From Ignavibacteriota bacterium (GTDB lineage Bacteria; Bacteroidota; Ignavibacteria; UBA10030): a DNA stretch of 64,000 nt. Positions within the stretch are counted from its first letter, which is position 1; every line of letters starts with the position of its first letter. Below, piece by piece: positions 36,363 to 44,746 of the stretch. Made by a program: the position numbers and the translations under genes. Where the stretch lies: the NCBI GenBank assembly GCA_003142475.1, contig PLMK01000026.1:71299-135298 (forward strand). The letters are read 5' to 3'. Under the pieces are notes generated by a model. That model had not been told where the DNA came from. It made no database searches and saw only the letters and a program-made list of their open reading frames with translations.

Positions 36363-37673
36363 ATGAAAAAGGTACAAGCGCTGCTCACATTCTCTTTTCT
36401 TCTATCACAAGCAATCGCGCAACCGGTTGATTCTCTCATACAGGAAGCATATAAGAATAATCCACAGCTCAAGTCGTTTGAATACCAGATTCAGGCGACT
36501 GGATTCCGCGCTTCTTCAGTTAGCGCATGGCCGGCACCGACACTTGGTGTGGAGTTTAGTCAAATTCCATCCACTAGTACAAATATCCTCAACGATGCCA
36601 TATCCAATAATATTTCCATTTCGCAAATGTTTATGCTGGGTGGTAAGCTCTCGGCAATGTCTGAGATGGAAAAGAGAAAAGGCAAGGTGTTGGAACAAAA
36701 CCTTGGTTCATTTCAAGTACAGCTGCGTGCTAAAATCAAAATGAATTATTACCAGTTGTGGCTTCTCGACAGGCAAGCTGAAGTGCAACAACGAACAATA
36801 TCATTGTTAAACGAACTTGCTCAGAATATGCAATCACACGTGATGATAAACCGCATGCGTCAGGCAGATCTTTTTACGATACAGGCAGAAGTTGCATCCG
36901 AAAAATCGAAATTACACGAAATGTATTCTAAGCGGGCAAACCTGCAAAATGCGGTTAATTCTCTGTTGGGTCGAAATGATTTTACTCGGTTGATTAGAAC
37001 TGACAGTACACTTACGCCTACCTCGTACGTGTTGTCTGAGTTTCTGTTATCTGAAAGAGTGAAACAAGTTAATCCTTCCCTCATTGCGATGGATCGAATG
37101 AAGGAAATGAATGAAGCTGAAATTACCACCGCGAACATAGAACTTTTTCCTGATGTTATGCTGCAAGCGATGGTCATGCGAATGCCCAATGGTATGATTC
37201 TCACCAGCGGCCCGCGTTCGACGGAAATGATCCAGCAAAGCGTCGCTGGAATGGCAATGCAAAAAACCGATTGGATGTACAGCATCATGGCATCGATTAC
37301 ACTTCCATTTGCTCCCTGGTCGTCGGGACGCTCGACAGCGAAAGCAGACGAAATGCGTTCAACAAACTTGAGCATTGAGGCAGAGAAGAATGCCATGCAG
37401 CGGGAAATGATCGCATCGCTACGTTCGGCGTTGAACAGATACTCAACAGATGATTCGCTAGTCCATCAGTATCAAGCTGAGATTCTTCCACTCACACACC
37501 AGTCAGCAGAAGCGCAAACTGTCGCATATCAAACTGGACAGGTTCCGATTACGACTGTCCTCGATTCGCGCCGCATGGAGTTGATGAAACAAGACGATTA
37601 TCTCATGGTGATAATGGATCGTCAGATGGCATTCGTTGAAATAGAAATGATGGTTGGGGCACCACTTCAATAA
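36363..37673 (+). CDS. TolC/CusC-like outer-membrane efflux protein
   Basis: 436 residues. A signal peptide (1-19, QAIAQ) precedes two outer-membrane efflux repeats: SLIQEAYKNNPQLKSFEYQIQATG with long helices and ISISQMFMLGGKLSAM, and the second around VNPSLIAMDRMKEMNEAEI with FPDVMLQAMVMRMPNG and SITLPFAPWS. No lipobox Cys is seen. It begins 3 bp after cusA, with AAGGAG inside the cusA end, so it is coupled. It is the outer-membrane duct of the efflux complex. Met-rich stretches (MVMRMPNGM; GMAMQKTDWM) fit a copper or silver substrate, as inference. Confidence 0.88.
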   Translation: MKKVQALLTFSFLLSQAIAQPVDSLIQEAYKNNPQLKSFEYQIQATGFRASSVSAWPAPTLGVEFSQIPSTSTNILNDAISNNISISQMFMLGGKLSAMSEMEKRKGKVLEQNLGSFQVQLRAKIKMNYYQLWLLDRQAEVQQRTISLLNELAQNMQSHVMINRMRQADLFTIQAEVASEKSKLHEMYSKRANLQNAVNSLLGRNDFTRLIRTDSTLTPTSYVLSEFLLSERVKQVNPSLIAMDRMKEMNEAEITTANIELFPDVMLQAMVMRMPNGMILTSGPRSTEMIQQSVAGMAMQKTDWMYSIMASITLPFAPWSSGRSTAKADEMRSTNLSIEAEKNAMQREMIASLRSALNRYSTDDSLVHQYQAEILPLTHQSAEAQTVAYQTGQVPITTVLDSRRMELMKQDDYLMVIMDRQMAFVEIEMMVGAPLQ

Positions 37674-37702
37674 AATCACACATATCACAAAGGAGTATAA
37701 AT

Positions 37703-38083
37703 ATGAAAACGTTCATTGCAGTTCTCACTGCGCTTATTGTTCTGAGTTTTTCAGCAATGGGTCAGGAAACGATGTCCCACAAGCATCAAATGGATTCAAC
37801 GAAAGTGGAAAAGCCGATGATGCATAAGCAGCATAAAGATATAACAAAGACTGCTAAACAAATGCAACAATATACCTGTCCGATGCATCCGGAAGTCATT
37901 ACCAATAAACCGGGCAAGTGCCCGAAATGCGGTATGACTCTCGTAAAAATGGAAGCCAAGAAAACCATGGAAATGAATTCCGATGTGTATACTTGCCCAA
38001 TGCACTCACAAGTGAAGTCTGATAAACCGGGCAAATGTCCAATATGCAAGATGAATTTGGTCAAAGAAAAAAAAGATAAATAA
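37703..38083 (+). CDS. Exported protein with two heavy-metal-binding (HMBD) domains
   Basis: 126 residues. A signal peptide (1-21) is followed by a His/Met-rich linker (SHKHQMDS, MMHKQHK), then two HMBD units: YTCPMHPEVITNKPGKCPKCGM near 53 and YTCPMHSQVKSDKPGKCPICKM near 95. Each has the C-P-M-H and C-x2-C metal-ligand pairs. A free-standing periplasmic metal carrier or sponge that could hand metal to CusB, which has the same domain. Located between the cusC-like and cusB genes. Confidence 0.87.
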   Translation: MKTFIAVLTALIVLSFSAMGQETMSHKHQMDSTKVEKPMMHKQHKDITKTAKQMQQYTCPMHPEVITNKPGKCPKCGMTLVKMEAKKTMEMNSDVYTCPMHSQVKSDKPGKCPICKMNLVKEKKDK

Positions 38084-38139
38084 GAATTGTAGTGGTGCAA
38101 TTCAACCAGACTTTGTAAATATAAACTAAGGTAATAGAA

Positions 38140-39414
38140 ATGAAACCACTTTTAATATCTCTCTTGGTGCTCACTGCAATGATGCTGTCATCGTGCAGTA
38201 AACCATCTTCATCACACAACGGACAGGCCGACTCTACTGCAATGGCACAAACCGGAGATTATTACACCTGCACAATGCATCCGCAGGTGCATTTGGATAA
38301 ACCCGGTGTCTGCCCTATTTGCGGAATGGAACTTGTTAAAGCGAGCAATAGTAGAAAGATGGAAGGCATTGGAGCCGAAGCAATGGTTCCTCTTAATGAC
38401 CGGGATCAACTTCTTGCAAATGTCTCAACTGTCAAAATCGGGTACGAAACGGTCGAACACTCTGTTCGCGCCTTTGGTACTCTGGAAATTGCTGAACCAA
38501 ATAAAACGGTCATCAGTGCTCGTTTTAATGGACGAATCGAAAAACTGCATGTCGATGCAGTTGGCGTCAAGGTTAAACAAGGCGATCCGTTATTCGAAAT
38601 TTACAGTCCTGACATTATCCAGGCAGAAAATGAATACCTGCAAGCAATCAAAACCGGTTCTTCTGAACATCAGAGTATTGTGTCGGATCCAAAATCTAAA
38701 TTACTTTTATTGGGCTTGACGCAACAGCAGATTCATGCACTTGAATCTGCAAATACTGTACCGCTCGTTACAACGTATTATTCTCCAGCAAACGGTATTG
38801 TCATTGATAAAAAAATCGTCACGGGAATTTACGTGTCGGAAGGATCAACGCTCTACGAGATATCCGACATTTCGACATTATGGAATATTGCCGAGGTCTA
38901 TGAATCCGATGCCGGATACATACGTGTCGGCGAAAAAGCAAATCTATCAATAGCGACATATCCCAATGAAACGTTCACAGGATCCGTGTCTCTTATCTAT
39001 CCGGTTGTGAATCCTCAAGCGCGAACCGTGAGAGTTCGGGTGCTGGTAAACAATGCAAACGGCAAACTGAAGCCCAATATGTACACTGAAACATTGTTTA
39101 CTCGAAAGAAAGGAAAGGCACTTACTGTTCCCGTCGGTGCTGTACTTGTGACAGGGAAGCGCAATCTTGTTTATGTTAAAGCCGAACACGAAAATCATTT
39201 CGAAGCGAGGGAGGTTGGAATTGGGTCACGCTTCAATGATAAATATGAAATCACGTGGGGACTTACAGAAGGAGAAGTTATTGTGAGTGAAGGCGGGTAT
39301 CTGATCGATTCCGAAAGCCAGCTTAAGTCAGGAACCGGAGCTGCTCATCAACACGGAGGTTCGGCGACCCCTCAAATAAAACCCAAAGAAATGCCAATGG
39401 AACATAAACATTAA
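38140..39414 (+). CDS. cusB: CusB-type periplasmic adaptor with N-terminal HMBD domain
   Basis: 424 residues. A lipoprotein signal (MMLSSC lipobox, Cys near 19) is followed by an HMBD unit (YTCTMHPQVHLDKPGVCPICGM), then the membrane-fusion core: barrel-sandwich hybrid (VISARFNGRIEKLHVDAVGVKVKQGDPLFEIYSPD), a short helical hairpin (ENEYLQAIKTG...LGLTQQQIHALE), the second lipoyl half (TYYSPANGIVIDKKIVTGIYVSEG), a beta-barrel (KANLSIATYPNETFTGSVSLIYP) and a C-terminal membrane-proximal domain. A His-rich tail (AAHQHGGSA, MEHKH) ends it. It bridges CusA and the outer-membrane protein. Last gene of the operon. Confidence 0.92.
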   Translation: MKPLLISLLVLTAMMLSSCSKPSSSHNGQADSTAMAQTGDYYTCTMHPQVHLDKPGVCPICGMELVKASNSRKMEGIGAEAMVPLNDRDQLLANVSTVKIGYETVEHSVRAFGTLEIAEPNKTVISARFNGRIEKLHVDAVGVKVKQGDPLFEIYSPDIIQAENEYLQAIKTGSSEHQSIVSDPKSKLLLLGLTQQQIHALESANTVPLVTTYYSPANGIVIDKKIVTGIYVSEGSTLYEISDISTLWNIAEVYESDAGYIRVGEKANLSIATYPNETFTGSVSLIYPVVNPQARTVRVRVLVNNANGKLKPNMYTETLFTRKKGKALTVPVGAVLVTGKRNLVYVKAEHENHFEAREVGIGSRFNDKYEITWGLTEGEVIVSEGGYLIDSESQLKSGTGAAHQHGGSATPQIKPKEMPMEHKH

Positions 39415-39550
39415 GGCGCCCTTAGGAACCCTATTATGATGGCACATGTTCAAATAAATGTTATAGAGAGGAATTCAAGTATACCTAATGGATTCGTTCC
39501 CATTTCTTAGATCTTTCATAACATACAATGGAAATGAGACTTTTCACCAT

Positions 39551-40057
39551 TTAGAAATCGATGATTTCCGGATCTTTTTCATTTCGTACCACTTTCCACT
39601 CTTGTTCCAGCGGATCGAAGTCAGAAATTTTATTCAGCGGCATACGCAAGTATTTGCCGAAACCGGTTGCTGCAACTTCGCCGTTGGGCAAAAGCAGTTC
39701 GCCGGTGCCTTCAAATGTGCGGCTTGTTTCGTTGGTAATACGCCCGACAACGCGGAGATATTCGTTCAACGGAATTTGTTTTTTAAACCGAGTGGTAAAC
39801 TCAACAGTAACTCCCCAGACTTCTTCTTTTGACTTTATCATTATTGCGCGGCCGATTGTTTCGTCGAGAACCGCTGTGGTGATCCCGCCATGGAGCCTGC
39901 CCGGATAACTTTGATGTTCATTTGAAGGTCTGAAGATGCACACCAGTTCGTTGTTCTCTAATTCAAAGAATTCTCCTTTGAGTCCGAATGAATTCTTCAA
40001 TCCGCAAAGAAAACACATTTTACTGTTCTGTTGTTTTCCTGTAATGCGATGTTTCAT
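39551..40057 (-). CDS. PaaI-type hotdog thioesterase
   Basis: 168 residues from the ATG at 40057. The longer track start reads through low-complexity intergenic DNA and is rejected. Near the N terminus MCFLCGLKNSFGLKGEF is a typical opening of this subgroup; the active-site region is YPGRLHGGITTAVLDETIGRA, with the His-Gly-Gly and Asp-Glu pair of PaaI-like enzymes; VTVEFTTRFKKQIPL is the second strand pair. It probably hydrolyses an acyl-CoA; substrate unknown. Convergent with cusB; no clear RBS. Confidence 0.8.
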   Translation of the reverse strand: MKHRITGKQQNSKMCFLCGLKNSFGLKGEFFELENNELVCIFRPSNEHQSYPGRLHGGITTAVLDETIGRAIMIKSKEEVWGVTVEFTTRFKKQIPLNEYLRVVGRITNETSRTFEGTGELLLPNGEVAATGFGKYLRMPLNKISDFDPLEQEWKVVRNEKDPEIIDF

Positions 40058-40130
40058 GTTGATTTTAATTTTCTGCGCTAGAGGCGCATCCGCCGTTGGC
40101 GGAGATTTAGTGATTTGATGATTTGAAAAT

Positions 40131-41282
40131 TTATTTCTTGCAAACGGTATCCAGCCATTGGAAAACTTCATCCTGCATTTCCCGATTGAAGATATGCCCT
40201 GTATTCCAAAATTTTGTCACAAGCTTATCACCAGCTTTTTGCGAATCCCATATTGTATGCAGCTTTGCATAGCCTTCCTTCACACTTGCCGCTGGAAAGA
40301 GTTTATCCTGTTCCCCATTGAAAAAGAGCATCGGCTTGGGGCAGGCAATACCTGCAACGTCTGCATAGTCGAGATAATTGGCAAGGCCGGGATGCGTGGT
40401 GGTAAACGATGACTGGCCGCGCGTCAGGTTTCCTCCTGGAACTAATAATCCCGTTCGGGTAGCGAACCAGCAAATTGATACACTTCCTGTAATCCGATCC
40501 GAGAGTGCTGCGAGCTGCCAGGCACGGAATGAGCCCATGGAAAATCCCAACGCGATAACTTTTGTGGAATCCACTTGAGGCCGCGTTGAAAGAAAGTCAG
40601 CTGCATTTATATCCTCCCATGCAATCAATCCGGCGTACGACATTCCCATGTTCGATAAATTGGATGCAATCGCTTGCTGACCTTCGTATCCACCGCCGCC
40701 ACGATCCGACCAATTAAGCGCATCAGTAGCGAAACAAACATATCCTCGTTTTGCGAGCTCATCGCCAACAAATCTACCGCCATAGTTTTTATCCACCCAC
40801 TCACGCGCTGATTGCATATGTCTTAAACTATCTGCAAATGGCTCTACCATCTTTTCTTTACCGATGTCGAACTTTGCACCATGATCATGCAAGAGCAGGA
40901 CAGCGGGGAACGGCCCCTTCCCTTTTGGTACAAGAAGATATCCGAGCACACGGCTATCAGCAGTGATATTGAGAACTATTTTACGCGCGACATAACTACC
41001 CCGATCTTGTTCTGCAATCACGACCGGATGATATGGGATGGATGGTGGCCGGCTTAATAAACATTCCATCACTTTGGACCGCGCAGTCGTACGCCACGAA
41101 TTAAAATCATTGAAATTTCCCGATAACCATGAGAACGGATATTTCAATCGTTCTTGAATAATATTATAGAAAGAAGGAAGATTATCATGAATGACATTGG
41201 TTTGATATGTTGAGTCTTCTCCGTTTTGAGAATGGGCAAACCAAGGAAGAAGAATCCACATAAAGAGGAGAAGCTTTTTCAT
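40131..41282 (-). CDS. Exported dienelactone-hydrolase-like alpha/beta hydrolase
   Basis: 383 residues from the ATG at 41282, where a signal peptide (MKKLLLFMWILLPWFAHSQ) begins. Core motifs: PFPAVLLLHDHGAKFDIGKEK (oxyanion region), nucleophile Ser in VIALGFSMGSFRAWQL, Asp in FFNGEQDKLFP, His in WNTGHIFNREM. FATDALNWSDRGGGGYEGQQA is characteristic of the Abhydrolase_7 subgroup, often linked to carbohydrate ester or glycan breakdown. It is periplasmic or secreted. Divergent from the next hydrolase gene. Confidence 0.82.
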   Translation of the reverse strand: MKKLLLFMWILLPWFAHSQNGEDSTYQTNVIHDNLPSFYNIIQERLKYPFSWLSGNFNDFNSWRTTARSKVMECLLSRPPSIPYHPVVIAEQDRGSYVARKIVLNITADSRVLGYLLVPKGKGPFPAVLLLHDHGAKFDIGKEKMVEPFADSLRHMQSAREWVDKNYGGRFVGDELAKRGYVCFATDALNWSDRGGGGYEGQQAIASNLSNMGMSYAGLIAWEDINAADFLSTRPQVDSTKVIALGFSMGSFRAWQLAALSDRITGSVSICWFATRTGLLVPGGNLTRGQSSFTTTHPGLANYLDYADVAGIACPKPMLFFNGEQDKLFPAASVKEGYAKLHTIWDSQKAGDKLVTKFWNTGHIFNREMQDEVFQWLDTVCKK

Positions 41283-41525
41283 ATGAAAAATCTCAATACT
41301 ATAATTGGGAGCATAAAAGTGCTTACGAATTATCTTTCTAAACGCGTTGAATGTGTTCCTCAAAAAATGTCATCTTCAAAACAAGTGCTGGGATATGATG
41401 TTATTCCCTTATTTAAATATAATGTAGCTGGAGCGTTTCCTAAACGCAAGTTGGTTTTTGCTCCTTTTTTTCTGCACTTTATTAGTACCATTTTATCGAT
41501 TTCACTTTCTAGAGGATTCTATTTC

Positions 41526-42617
41526 ATGAACAACTCACATATTCTCCATCTCTGCTTCAAGACGTTTGTTTTTCTTTTTCTGATTTTTATTCCACTTTGG
41601 GCTCAAGAAAGACAATCTGTCGACTCTCTCATGAAGCAGATCGACAAAAAATTTGAAGCTCTCAACCATCGTCTCGATCAATTAGATAAAGCTGTTGATG
41701 ATGTGCAATGGTATAACAAAGTCGGCGATATTGCCAGCATCGACAAAGTTTTCATCGTCGGACCGCCTCCAGCAAAAGCAAAGGATTCTACAGCAAGAGG
41801 GGCATGGAACCCGGTGAAGTTCTGGGCATATGTTTTCATTCCACAAAAACTAGACAGGAATAAAAAATATCCCATGTTGGTTTTACCACACGGCGGTGTG
41901 CATGGCGATTTTACGACTTATCATACACACATCATCCGCGAAATGATGGCGCAGGGTTATATTGTTGTAGCACCGGAATATCGCGGCAGTACAGGGTACG
42001 GGAAGGATTTCTACGAACGGATCGACTACGGCGGGCGCGAAGTCGAAGATAATCATGCAGCGCGCGATTGGATGGTAGAAAATTGCAGGTTTGTCGATAG
42101 TACCCGCATTGGTGCCATCGGATGGAGTCATGGAGGATTAATTACATTGCTGGATATCTTTGAACATCCGAATACCTATCAGGTTGCTTTTGCCGGTGTA
42201 CCGGTAAGTGATCTTGTAATGCGGATGGGATACTATGATGATGACTATCGAAAAGATTTTTATGCCAAATATCACATTGGAAAAACCGTGAGTGAAGATT
42301 CTACAGAATACCTGAGACGTTCTCCAGTGACCTACGTAAATAAGTTGAGAACACCATTATTGATCCACACCAACACCAACGATGACGACGTGCACGTTGA
42401 AGAAGTAAAGCATCTTATCGAGGATCTGAAGGCAGCAGGAAAAAAGTTCGATTTTGAGATTTTCCAGGAAGCTCCCGGCGGACACAGCTTTGACCGCATC
42501 GACACGAAGCTGGCGAAGCAGATACGCATGAAGATCTACAAATTTCTTGCTCAATACCTGAATCCACCACACCAATTTAAGTCTTTAGCCGACTTAGAGA
42601 AGGCAGGATATAAATAA
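41526..42617 (+). CDS. Exported prolyl-oligopeptidase-family (S9-like) hydrolase
   Basis: 363 residues from ATG 41526, chosen because GAGG lies upstream and a signal peptide (TFVFLFLIFIPLWAQ) follows at once; the track start 100 codons earlier has neither. A short helical linker (about 30-60) precedes the alpha/beta hydrolase domain: MLVLPHGGVHGDF, APEYRGSTGYGKDFYERID, nucleophile in IGAIGWSHGG, Asp in HTNTNDDDVHVEEV, His in PGGHSFDRID. There is no beta-propeller, so it is a catalytic-domain-only S9-type peptidase or esterase. A terminator follows at 42695. Confidence 0.82.
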   Translation: MNNSHILHLCFKTFVFLFLIFIPLWAQERQSVDSLMKQIDKKFEALNHRLDQLDKAVDDVQWYNKVGDIASIDKVFIVGPPPAKAKDSTARGAWNPVKFWAYVFIPQKLDRNKKYPMLVLPHGGVHGDFTTYHTHIIREMMAQGYIVVAPEYRGSTGYGKDFYERIDYGGREVEDNHAARDWMVENCRFVDSTRIGAIGWSHGGLITLLDIFEHPNTYQVAFAGVPVSDLVMRMGYYDDDYRKDFYAKYHIGKTVSEDSTEYLRRSPVTYVNKLRTPLLIHTNTNDDDVHVEEVKHLIEDLKAAGKKFDFEIFQEAPGGHSFDRIDTKLAKQIRMKIYKFLAQYLNPPHQFKSLADLEKAGYK

Positions 42618-42694
42618 ACCACACGTTAAAAATATTGAAAGATACGCAATTCTACTTTTGTTCTCCCTAAAAAAGCAGTACTTTACACATGGTC

Positions 42695-42722
42695 AAACGC
42701 AGGTTCGTCCTGCGTTTTTATT
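42695..42722 (+). terminator. Rho-independent terminator after the S9-like gene
   Basis: AAACGCAGG (42695-42703) pairs with CCTGCGTTT (42709-42717) around a TTCGT loop, followed by TTATTTTTC. It lies 77 bp after the hydrolase stop and 27 bp before the FKBP ATG. Confidence 0.7.
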
Positions 42723-42748
42723 TTTCACATAACTTAAAAGGACAATTC

Positions 42749-43438
42749 ATGAAAAAGCTTATCGCAGTCGCTCTTATGCTGGGGTTGTGCGGAGGTGCTG
42801 TTCTAGCGCAAAAAAAAGAAACACCCAAAACACAAAAAGAGAAAGTGAGTTACAGCATTGGTGTCAATATTGGAAAAAACATGAAAACGCAAGGACTAGA
42901 AGTCGAGTCTGGATTTCTCACACAAGGAATAAAGGACGGACTCAGTAACGCAAAAACTGCAATGAGCGATAAAGATATGGATGCAACGATGAAAAAATTT
43001 CAGGAGGAAATGACAACCAAGATGCAAGCGAAACAAAAAACCGATGGCGATAAAAATAAAAAAGAAGGCGAAGCGTTCCTTGCGGCAAACAAGAAAAAGG
43101 AAGGTATAATAACACTGCCCAGTGGATTACAATATAAGATTTTAAAAGCAGGTGACGGTGCAAAACCTACAGCGAGCCAAACAGTAAAATGTAATTACCG
43201 AGGAACACTTATAGATGGAAAGGAATTCGACAGTTCATATAAACGTGGCGAACCAACAGAATTTCCTGTCGGACAAGTGATCAAAGGATGGACTGAAGCT
43301 CTGCAGCTTATGCCAGTAGGATCAAAATGGCAGCTCTTCATCCCGTCCGATCTTGCCTATGGTCCAAATGGTGCTGGACAAATGATCGGTCCAAATGCTA
43401 CACTGATTTTTGAAATCGAACTGATTTCTATTAAATGA
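42749..43438 (+). CDS. Mip/FkpA-type FKBP peptidyl-prolyl isomerase
   Basis: 229 residues from the ATG at 42749 with AAAGGA upstream; the track start 20 codons earlier lies in the terminator hairpin. A signal peptide (1-20, GGAVLAQ) is followed by a Mip-type helical dimerisation domain (VSYSIGVNIGKNMKTQGLEVE...MKKFQEEMTTKMQ) and an FKBP domain (from LPSGLQYKILKAGDG; VKCNYRGTLIDGKEFDSSYKRGEP; VGQVIKGWTEALQLMPVGSKWQLFIPSDLAYG). A periplasmic folding catalyst. The GPNGAGQMIGPNATLIFEIELI end replaces the more usual G....IPPN form. Confidence 0.92.
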   Translation: MKKLIAVALMLGLCGGAVLAQKKETPKTQKEKVSYSIGVNIGKNMKTQGLEVESGFLTQGIKDGLSNAKTAMSDKDMDATMKKFQEEMTTKMQAKQKTDGDKNKKEGEAFLAANKKKEGIITLPSGLQYKILKAGDGAKPTASQTVKCNYRGTLIDGKEFDSSYKRGEPTEFPVGQVIKGWTEALQLMPVGSKWQLFIPSDLAYGPNGAGQMIGPNATLIFEIELISIK

Positions 43439-43447
43439 TTATATTTA

Positions 43448-43469
43448 GGGGCGAGGCATGCCTCGCCCC
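43448..43469. repeat. Perfect 22-bp GC-rich palindrome
   Basis: Half-site GGGGCGAGGCA plus its reverse complement, 9 bp after the FKBP stop codon and 14 bp before dedA. The preceding TTA gives TTAGGGGCGAGG, similar to the GTAGGGAC edge of the RAYT palindrome. It could act as an RNA hairpin between the two genes, but there is no T-run. Confidence 0.75.
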
Positions 43470-43483
43470 ATTGCATAACTTCT

Positions 43484-44155
43484 ATGGAACCTCTGCATCA
43501 AATCATCGACTTTGTTCTTCATATAGACAGATATTTATCTGTTCTATGTGCCATGTATGGAATGTGGATATATGCGATCCTGTTTCTCATAATCTTCTGT
43601 GAAACTGGTTTAGTAGTAACACCATTTTTACCAGGTGATTCACTTCTATTTGTCATCGGTTCCTTAGCAGCCATTGGCGCGTTGCATGTAGAATATGCTA
43701 TTCCATTGTTAATAGTGGCTGTGCTTTCAGGAGATAATACGAACTATTGGATTGGAAGAAAAATTGGTCCAAAGGTTTTCAGTCAGGATAAATCACGTCT
43801 CTTCAATAAAGAGTATCTCGATCGCACACATCGTTTTTATGACAAGCATGGAAAGGTAACGGTAATCTTAGCGCGGTTTCTTCCTATTATTCGTACTTTT
43901 GCTCCTTTCGTTGCTGGTATAGGACGCATGACATATCGTACGTTTTTACTCTTTAGTGTGATTGGCGCAATGTTATGGGTAAACTTGTTTGTACTTGTCG
44001 GTTATTTCTTCGGAAATATTCCGTTCATCAAACAGAACTTCTCAATCGTAATTATTGCACTTGTATTAATTCCGGGAATACCAGCGCTAATCGAATTTAT
44101 TCGCCACATTATAGAACGAAGAAAAAGAAATCCGACTGCCAATATTAACGATTAA
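43484..44155 (+). CDS. DedA family membrane protein
   Basis: 223 residues. Typical DedA order: an N-terminal amphipathic part, LFLIIFCETGLVVTPFLPGDSLLFVIGSLAA with the conserved Glu and P-x-P-G-D, the region DNTNYWIGRKIGPK, and FYDKHGKVTVILARFLPIIRTFAPFVAGIGRM with the essential Arg residues and 'F-P-x-(V/I)-R-T' loop. Several TM helices. The family is tied to lipid-carrier (undecaprenyl phosphate) flipping and membrane homeostasis. Only 45 bp after the FKBP gene. Confidence 0.92.
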   Translation: MEPLHQIIDFVLHIDRYLSVLCAMYGMWIYAILFLIIFCETGLVVTPFLPGDSLLFVIGSLAAIGALHVEYAIPLLIVAVLSGDNTNYWIGRKIGPKVFSQDKSRLFNKEYLDRTHRFYDKHGKVTVILARFLPIIRTFAPFVAGIGRMTYRTFLLFSVIGAMLWVNLFVLVGYFFGNIPFIKQNFSIVIIALVLIPGIPALIEFIRHIIERRKRNPTANIND

Positions 44156-44159
44156 GATC

Positions 44160-44714
44160 AAAGAAAATGCCTTACATCAGTTGCGATCATACCTGCTTTT
44201 TTTGCCGCTTCTAACCCAGGGTTACCATCTTCAAACACCTATCAAAGATTTTGTGAGACACCAAGACGAGCAGTGACTTCCAAAAAGATGTCAGGGAAAG
44301 GTTTAGGTCTGATGCTACCATCTGCAGTGAGAATTATATTAAAGTATTCTTAAATTCCAAGGGTTTCCAACTGGATGTATACGTTTTCACTTATACCTTG
44401 TGAAGCAACGGCCATTGGCAACAAACCTTTATATCGCAAAACGATATCAACAATAGATTTGATTGGTTAAAATTCATCACGCTGATTCTTGAAGAAGGTA
44501 TGCTATTGTCTCGATAGCAATAATGCTATTGAGCAGAGTTACACTTTGTTTATTACATAATTCACTAAAAGTCTCTACCTGCATTCTCTTTCGGTAATAA
44601 AAGGAATTCGTAATCCCAAACAGTTCCATTCCTTGTTACAGCACATTCCCCTGCCATCATTTACAATGGCATAGAATAGATCAAAGTACCATCAAAATTT
44701 AAAATCTTTGACCT
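44160..44714 (-). pseudogene. Decayed HAD-superfamily phosphatase (beta-phosphoglucomutase-like)
   Basis: Not in the ORF track. Translating the minus strand gives recognisable HAD-IA pieces interrupted by stops and frame changes: KILNFDGTLIYSMPL then a stop (motif I, DxDGT with the first Asp changed to Asn); RYKGLLPMAVASQGISENVY (motif II); LETLGI, stop, EYFNIILTADGSIRPKPFPDIFLE (motif III); and ARLGVSQNL, two stops, VFEDGNPGLEAAKKAGMIATD (motif IV). The order and spacing of all four HAD motifs are kept. It lies just after the last gene of the arabinose operon on the same strand, so it was probably a sugar-phosphate phosphatase of that operon that is now lost. Confidence 0.85.
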
Positions 44715-44746
44715 ACTCGGAGACTTCGATATTCATTATAGCATAT

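Noticed and set aside
40058-40171. N-terminal extension of the thioesterase
   Set aside because: Contains low-complexity AAATCA-type repeats and a small TCCGCC-GTT-GGCGGA hairpin at 40089-40103; the extension is intergenic DNA.
41226-41525. 100-codon N-terminal extension of the S9-like hydrolase
   Set aside because: No RBS or homology-like content; a signal peptide starts exactly at the ATG at 41526 behind a GAGG site.
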